A stretch of DNA of 56,218 nucleotides, taken from assembly GCA_017540085.1 (NCBI GenBank), contig JAFYBQ010000016.1, positions 1 to 56,218 of the forward strand, given 5' to 3'. This stretch comes from Synergistaceae bacterium. GTDB taxonomy: Bacteria > Synergistota > Synergistia > Synergistales > Aminobacteriaceae. The translations under genes and the position numbers were made by a program. Positions 51,606 to 56,218 of the stretch are shown piece after piece (position 1 is the first letter of the stretch; every line of letters begins with the position of its first letter). Under the pieces are notes generated by a model. It searched no databases, was not told the DNA's origin, and saw only the letters and a list, made by a program, of their open reading frames with translations.

Positions 51606-52877
51606 ATGAAATATTATCTCGCTGTTGATATAGGTGCGTCATCAGGCCGTCATTTACTCGGCTGGAATGAAAGCGGGAAAATCCTCACAAAGGAAGTATA
51701 CCGCTTCCCGAACGGCATGAAGGAGTCCGGCGGCCATCTCACATGGGACATTGAGTCGCTCGTCTCACACGTCAAGCGCGGAATCGATGAGGCCCTCAAA
51801 ATTTCGCCCGACATCGTGAGCCTCTCTATCGATACATGGGGAGTCGATTACGTTCTCATGAAGGGAGACTCGGAAGTCCTGCCCTGCTACGCTTACCGTG
51901 ATTTGAGGACGATTGAGCCGATCGAGAAAGTACACAAGCTGATACCGTTTGAGGAATTATATTCGCGGACTGGGATTCAGCTTCAGACGTTCAACACGAT
52001 ATACCAGATCTACGCGGACAAACTTGCGGGAAGGCTTGAGGGTGTTACGGATTTCCTTCTTATGCCTGAGTACCTGCTGTACAAATTGTGCGGGGTAAAG
52101 TCCCACGAGTATACGAACGCTACGACAGGCGGAATGGTAAACGCTCAGACATAGCAATATGACCAGGAAATTATTGCGCGTCTCGGACTCCCGTCAAACC
52201 TCTTCAAGTTCCTCCAGAATCCCGGCACAAAACTGGGAGCGTACAAGGGGATTCAGTGTGTATTGTGCGCGACTCATGACACAGCCAGCGCGGTCGAGGG
52301 AATCCCTATGGAGGGCAGCGAGATTTATATCTCTTCAGGAACGTGGAGCCTCCTAGGTGTAAAGATGCCTCACGCCGTAACATCAATGCATAGTATGTCG
52401 TCAAATTTCACGAACGAGGGCGGAGTCGGCTATATCCGTTATCTGCGTAACATCATGGGAATGTGGCTCGTGAACCGCCTGCGGGATGAGCTTTGCCCGG
52501 AAAAAGATTTCGGCGAAATAGTCCGGGAGGCTGAAGCGGATTCGTTTGATGAGACTGTAGACGCTAACGACAATATGTTTCTGTCCCCTGACAGCATGAA
52601 GGACGCTTTTGACTCTAATCTCAGGCACAAGCCCGCGAATGTTGCAGGCTACTTCAGGTGCGCTTACCGCTCGTTAGCCAACACTTACCGGGACACGGTG
52701 AACGAACTCGAAAACATCACAGGCAGGAAATATCACAGTATATACATTGTCGGGGGCGGGGCGAAAAATTCATACCTCAACCGCTTAACCGAAATCGCAA
52801 CAGGAAAGAAAGTTATTGCCCTTCCGATAGAGGCTACATCACTGGGCAATCTCAAAATACAAATGGAGGCGGTATAG
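51606..52877 (+). pseudogene. rhaB: Rhamnulokinase, in-frame amber and lost C-terminus
   Basis: A FGGY-family kinase for L-rhamnulose. The frame starts YLAVDIGASSGRHLLGW (phosphate-binding) at ATG 51606, and DTWGVDYVL is next. After NAQT the codon at 52152-52154 is TAG, and the same frame continues without shift: QYDQEIIARLGLPSNLF, then HDTASAV and IYIVGGGAKNSYLNRLTEI. The upstream part of 182 residues lacks the ATP-binding half. The far end stops at LGNLKIQMEAV, about 45 residues short of E. coli RhaB, where rhaA begins. The selenocysteine tRNA does not help, as it reads UGA. The kinase is unlikely to work without suppression. Confidence 0.85.
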
Positions 52878-54134
52878 TTGAGCTATTCAGAAGCAAAGAA
52901 AAAATATTCAGCTCTCGGCGTTGACACGGACGCGGCAATCTCAAAGCTGAAGTCCGTACCTGTCTCGTTACACTGCTGGCAGGGCGATGACGTACGCGGA
53001 TTCGACACAGACCCAAGCAAGCCCCTCACAGGCGGTATACAGACAACGGGAAATTATCCCGGGCGCGCAAGGACTCCTGACGAATTAATGTCAGATCTTG
53101 ACGAGGTAATGAGCCTCATACCCGGTACGCCGAAAATGAATCTTCACGCAAGCTACGCGATTTTTGACGGCTCGGAATGGGCAGACCGCGACAAATTAGA
53201 GCCGAAACATTTTGCGAAATGGGCGGCATTCTGCAAGGAGCGCGGACTCGGCTGCGACTTCAACCCTACATTCTTTTCACACCCGAAATGCGACCCTCTA
53301 ACGCTCTCTTCACCGAATGATGACACTCGAAAATTCTGGATAGATCACGGGAAGGCCAGCATACGAATCAGCGCATATCTTGCGGAGGAACTCGGACAAA
53401 CCTGCGTCATGAACATTTGGACGGGCGACGGCTTCAAGGACATTCCCGCCGACAGAATCGGCCCGCGCAAAAGATACCGCGAGTCAATCGACGCAATATT
53501 CACAGAGCCTTACGACTTCAGCAAAGTGAAACCCTGCGTAGAAAGCAAAGTTTTCGGAATCGGAGTCGAGGCTTACACGGTAGGAAGCGCGGAATTTGCA
53601 TTGAGTTACGCCGCTCTGAACATGGGCAAATGTATTCCCCTCATGGACAACGGACACTATCACCCGACAGAAGTTGTGAGCGACAAGATTCCCGCTCTTC
53701 TTGCGTTCTTCCCGGAGATTGCACTTCATGTTACGCGCCCGGTGAGATGGGACTCAGATCACGTTGTACTGTTCGATGATGAAATGAAAGAGATTGCCCG
53801 CGAAATAGTCAGGTGCGGAGGTCTTGAAGGCCGTGTGCATATTGCGCTTGATTACTTTGATGCTTCAATCAACCGTATTGCGGCGTGGACAATGGGCTAC
53901 AGGAACGCGCAGAAGGCGTTATTGTTCGCACTGTTGCAGCCCGTCGAATCGTTGAAGGCCATGCAGGACAAAGGCGAGTTCAGCAAATTGCTTGTGTGTC
54001 AGGAGGAGCTGAAGACTCTACCGTTCGGCGATGTCTGGGATGAATACTGCGGTGTTTGCGGTAAGCCCCTAGACGGCGAATGGTTCCCGAAAGTCGAGAA
54101 GTACGAAGCTGACGTACTCAGCAAGAGAGGATAG
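52878..54134 (+). CDS. rhaA: L-rhamnose isomerase
   Basis: A 418-residue isomerase (E. coli has 419) converting L-rhamnose to L-rhamnulose. Family segments are VSLHCWQGDDVRGFD, MNLHASYAIFDG, FNPTFFSHPKC, VMNIWTGDGFKD and PLMDNGHYHPTE with the metal-binding Asp and His residues, then WDSDHVVLFDDE. The coding region looks intact. The start is TTG 52878, eight bases after GGAGG, with the Shine-Dalgarno in the final codons of rhaB; this places the two frames next to each other with no spacer. rhaD follows after six bases. Confidence 0.95.
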   Translation: MSYSEAKKKYSALGVDTDAAISKLKSVPVSLHCWQGDDVRGFDTDPSKPLTGGIQTTGNYPGRARTPDELMSDLDEVMSLIPGTPKMNLHASYAIFDGSEWADRDKLEPKHFAKWAAFCKERGLGCDFNPTFFSHPKCDPLTLSSPNDDTRKFWIDHGKASIRISAYLAEELGQTCVMNIWTGDGFKDIPADRIGPRKRYRESIDAIFTEPYDFSKVKPCVESKVFGIGVEAYTVGSAEFALSYAALNMGKCIPLMDNGHYHPTEVVSDKIPALLAFFPEIALHVTRPVRWDSDHVVLFDDEMKEIAREIVRCGGLEGRVHIALDYFDASINRIAAWTMGYRNAQKALLFALLQPVESLKAMQDKGEFSKLLVCQEELKTLPFGDVWDEYCGVCGKPLDGEWFPKVEKYEADVLSKRG

Positions 54135-54140
54135 CCGGCC

Positions 54141-54953
54141 ATGAAGGACATAATGACAGCACCTTTCCTTGTCGAAATGATTCGGACATGCACGAACATG
54201 TACAATCACGGCTGGGACGAGCGCAACGGCGGTAATATCTCCCTCATGCTTGACGAGTCAGAAGTCGCAGAATACGGAGATGTGAAGAGAGTCTTACGGA
54301 CAATCCCGACAGGATTCCGCGCTCCCTCGCTTGAAGGCAAGTACTTTCTTGTTACTGGGACGGGAAAATACTTCAAGAATGTGCAGTATGAACCCGCTGT
54401 GAATCTGGGACTCGTGAAAATTGCTGACGGGGGAGAGAATGCGCAATTGTTATGGGGCTTCACTGACGGTGGAAAATTTACGAGCGAATTTCCCGCGCAC
54501 ATGATGAGCCACGCGACACGACTCGCCGTCAACCCCTCGAACAGAGTCATAATGCACTGCCACCCGACAAACCTTCTCGCGATGACCTACGTACACACGC
54601 TTGACGAGAAAGCATTTACGCGGACACTCTGGCAGATGTGCACGGAATGTATTGTAGTTTTCCCGGACGGCGTGAACGTTCTGCCGTGGATGCTCTGCGG
54701 GACGAACGAAATCGGCGAGGCTACAGCGGAGAAAATGAAGACAGCCCGGCTCGTTGTGTGGGCGCAGCATGGGCTTTACGGAGCGGGTGAAAATCTTGAT
54801 GAGGCGTTCGGACTCATTGAGACGGCGGAGAAAGGCGCGGAGATTTACATGAAGATAGCGCACCTTCCCCTAGTCAACACTATCACAGATGAGCAAATGC
54901 ACCTGTTAGAGGGAAGATTCAGCGTAAAAGCCCGTGAAGGGTATTTAGCATAG
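54141..54953 (+). CDS. rhaD: Rhamnulose-1-phosphate aldolase
   Basis: A 270-residue class II aldolase (E. coli has 274) that splits L-rhamnulose 1-phosphate into dihydroxyacetone phosphate and L-lactaldehyde. WDERNGGNISLML and TGTGKYFKN bind phosphate; the catalytic Glu lies in the FTSEFPAHMM segment, and zinc ligands are in MHCHPTNLLA with a third His in VWAQHGLYGAG. No damage is visible. With rhaA and an oxidoreductase gene it forms the rest of the pathway, but with a broken rhaB its substrate would not be made. Confidence 0.95.
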   Translation: MKDIMTAPFLVEMIRTCTNMYNHGWDERNGGNISLMLDESEVAEYGDVKRVLRTIPTGFRAPSLEGKYFLVTGTGKYFKNVQYEPAVNLGLVKIADGGENAQLLWGFTDGGKFTSEFPAHMMSHATRLAVNPSNRVIMHCHPTNLLAMTYVHTLDEKAFTRTLWQMCTECIVVFPDGVNVLPWMLCGTNEIGEATAEKMKTARLVVWAQHGLYGAGENLDEAFGLIETAEKGAEIYMKIAHLPLVNTITDEQMHLLEGRFSVKAREGYLA

Positions 54954-54958
54954 GGAAA

Positions 54959-55190
54959 TAATCCATCTGTGTCCCTTTCGTCAGCAAGCTAATACCTTCC
55001 CTTACGCAGGAGTACGACCCCTCCGACCCCTCCGGCCTACGGCCACCTCCCCTTACGCAGGGGAGGCAAGAAGCTCGGCGAGTCTCTCGTCCCCCCTGGC
55101 AAGGGGGGATACAGGGGGGTAGCCCTGGCAAGGGGGGAGGGAGCGCAAGCGGAAGTGGGGTGAACCTGCCAAGGAGGAAACAGAGGGGTA
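54959..55190. repeat. Intergenic cluster of GC-hairpin repeats
   Basis: Between rhaD and the reductase gene lie several short hairpins: CTCCCCTTACGCAGGGGAG near 55047-55067, GGCCTACGGCC near 55032, and repeated CCTGGCAAGGGGGG near 55096 and 55123. CTTACGCAGG also appears at 54999. A copy of the same kind lies in citG at 20829-20900. No gene is visible; the pattern is that of a dispersed REP-like repeat. Confidence 0.6.
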
Positions 55191-55231
55191 AAGAGAAATA
55201 AAGAGTAAATCATTAAGGAGGAATTATTGTA

Positions 55232-56077
55232 ATGGCAAGCCGTATAGTACTTAACAACATATCGTATCACGGAAAAGGCGCAATCGAGAACATTCCCGCA
55301 GACCTCAAAGCACGCGGAAAAAAGAAAGTATTTGTCTGCACAGACGCAAGCCTCGTGAAGTTCGGGGTCAGCAAGAAAGTAACAGACCTCCTCGACAAAG
55401 CCGGAATAGCCTACGAGGTTTACAGCGACATCAAGCCGAATCCGACAATCGAGAACGTTCAGAACGGAGTCGCGGCCTTCAAGAAAGCACAGGCCGACTC
55501 AATCGTCGCAATCGGCGGAGGCTCGGCAATGGACACAGCGAAAGCCGTCGGAATCATCATCAACAATCCCGAATTTGCTGACGTGAGAAGCCTTGAGGGA
55601 GTCGCCCCGACAAAAACGCACGCAGTCTTCACAATCGCAGTTCCCACAACAGCAGGTACAGCGGCGGAAGTAACAATCAACTACGTTATTACAGACGTTG
55701 AGAAGAAGCGCAAATTTGTCTGTGTCGACACAAACGACATTCCTGAAATCGCAGTTGTTGACCCCGATATGATGTCATCAATGCCCAAAGGACTCACAGC
55801 CTCCACAGGTATGGACGCGCTGACTCATGCCATCGAGGGCTATATCACTAAGGGACACTGCGAAATCTCCGACATGTTCCACCTGAAAGCCATTGAGCTT
55901 ATCTCGCACAGTCTGCGCGGTGCAGTCGCCGGGACTCCTGAAGGCCGCGAGGGTATGGCACTCGGACAGTACATCGCCGGAATGGGATTCTCGAACGTAG
56001 GACTCGGAATCGTTCACAGCATGGCGCACGGACTCTCAGCACTTTACGACACACCGCACGGAGTCGCCTGCGCAATC
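55232..56077 (+). pseudogene. fucO: Lactaldehyde reductase (FucO-type), interrupted by an insertion sequence
   Basis: An iron-containing group III alcohol dehydrogenase. GGGSAMDTAKAVGI (NAD-binding) and PTTAGTAAEVT are intact, as are the iron ligands in GMDALTHAIEGY and GIVHSMAHGLSALYDTPHGVACAI. Coding similarity stops at Ile after GVACA (56077), where normal members continue for about 100 residues; the next bases are the tip of an IS256-family element. The enzyme would reduce L-lactaldehyde from rhamnose to 1,2-propanediol and regenerate NAD. AAGGAGG precedes ATG 55232. The C-terminal helical domain is lost, so activity is unlikely. Confidence 0.88.
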
Positions 56078-56078
56078 A

Positions 56079-56218
56079 GGGTCTGTCAAGTAAACTGTGT
56101 ATGAGATTTTCTATGCCACTTTCGGAAAACGATCCGCGTATCTCACATAGAAGTGGCTTAACGCTTTTGACCAGTTGCTTATCGGCATTGTCCACTTGCG
56201 AGACGCATTCGACACCGC
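56079..56218 (-). mobile_element. IS256-family insertion sequence, partial
   Basis: The element begins with GGGTCTGTCAAGTAAACTGTG, which has the look of an IS256-type terminal repeat. It carries the end of a minus-strand transposase and extends beyond the window. It cuts the reductase gene. Confidence 0.85.
56111..56218 (-). CDS. IS256-family transposase, C-terminal end only
   Basis: The minus-strand frame to the TAG at 56113-56111 ends RKWTMPISNWSKALSHFYV, then RYADRFPKVA. This tryptophan-rich ending is the standard C-terminus of IS256-type (mutator) DDE transposases. Only about 35 codons fall in the window, so the state of the rest is unknown. Confidence 0.85.
   Translation of the reverse strand, partial: AVSNASRKWTMPISNWSKALSHFYVRYADRFPKVA

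Noticed and set aside
52152-52154. Possible selenocysteine codon in rhaB, given the tRNA-Sec in the window
   Set aside because: The stop is TAG, whereas tRNA-Sec with anticodon UCA reads UGA; RhaB is also not a known selenoprotein family.

Overview
The window looks like a chromosomal segment of an anaerobic, diderm bacterium. A fermentative gut-type member of Synergistota is my best guess, by inference only, because no ribosomal RNA or marker phylogeny could be checked. The clues are an RND pump with its adaptor, periplasmic binding proteins with cleavable signal peptides but no lipobox, a LytM-type peptidase, peptide and amino-acid uptake systems (dpp, metNIQ, putP, pepT), and a selenocysteine tRNA. 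I see no phage genes, CRISPR array or rRNA.

Layout. 0-9.6 kb: an IS200/IS605-like end, a MATE pump, a DUF362 protein, an NfeD-type serine protease, then a stretch of damaged or unusual genes: a truncated Rpn nuclease joined to a YkgJ-like start, an HNH protein with a poly-G frameshift, a glycine-rich membrane protein, an unknown protein and a degenerate RelA/SpoT-fold protein. plsY follows. 9.6-18.8 kb: a sulfur and selenium block. It holds a NifS-like lyase coupled to a NarL-type two-component system, tRNA-Sec, yedF and yedE, a glycosyltransferase preceded by a heptanucleotide repeat, cysteine desulfidase, and iscR-iscS-iscU. 18.8-37.2 kb: small conserved proteins, a citG-RND-adaptor operon, a dipeptide transporter operon ending in pepT, a RadD-like helicase, a polysaccharide deacetylase and metNIQ.

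37.4-41.0 kb holds the best candidate for an undescribed system. It is a three-gene operon: an ADP-ribosylglycohydrolase fused to a vWA domain with a complete MIDAS; a one-helix membrane anchored coiled-coil protein ending in an AT-hook; and an HNH endonuclease with two upstream Cys-rich repeats. Both enzymes keep their key residues and genes two and three overlap. The parts suggest ADP-ribose signalling, a membrane-to-DNA tether and a nuclease, so a conflict or defence role is plausible but unproven.

41-56 kb: PEP carboxykinase, LytM peptidase, manC, a Sel1-repeat protein with a low-complexity tail, tRNA-Leu, rpsT, an HxlR regulator diverging from an old-yellow-enzyme/hydrolase pair, putP, and an L-rhamnose locus in visible decay. 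In that locus the AraC regulator is truncated behind an IS200/IS605-like remnant and frameshifted, rhaB has an in-frame amber codon and a lost C-terminus, rhaA and rhaD look intact, and the lactaldehyde reductase gene is cut by an IS256-family element that runs off the window.
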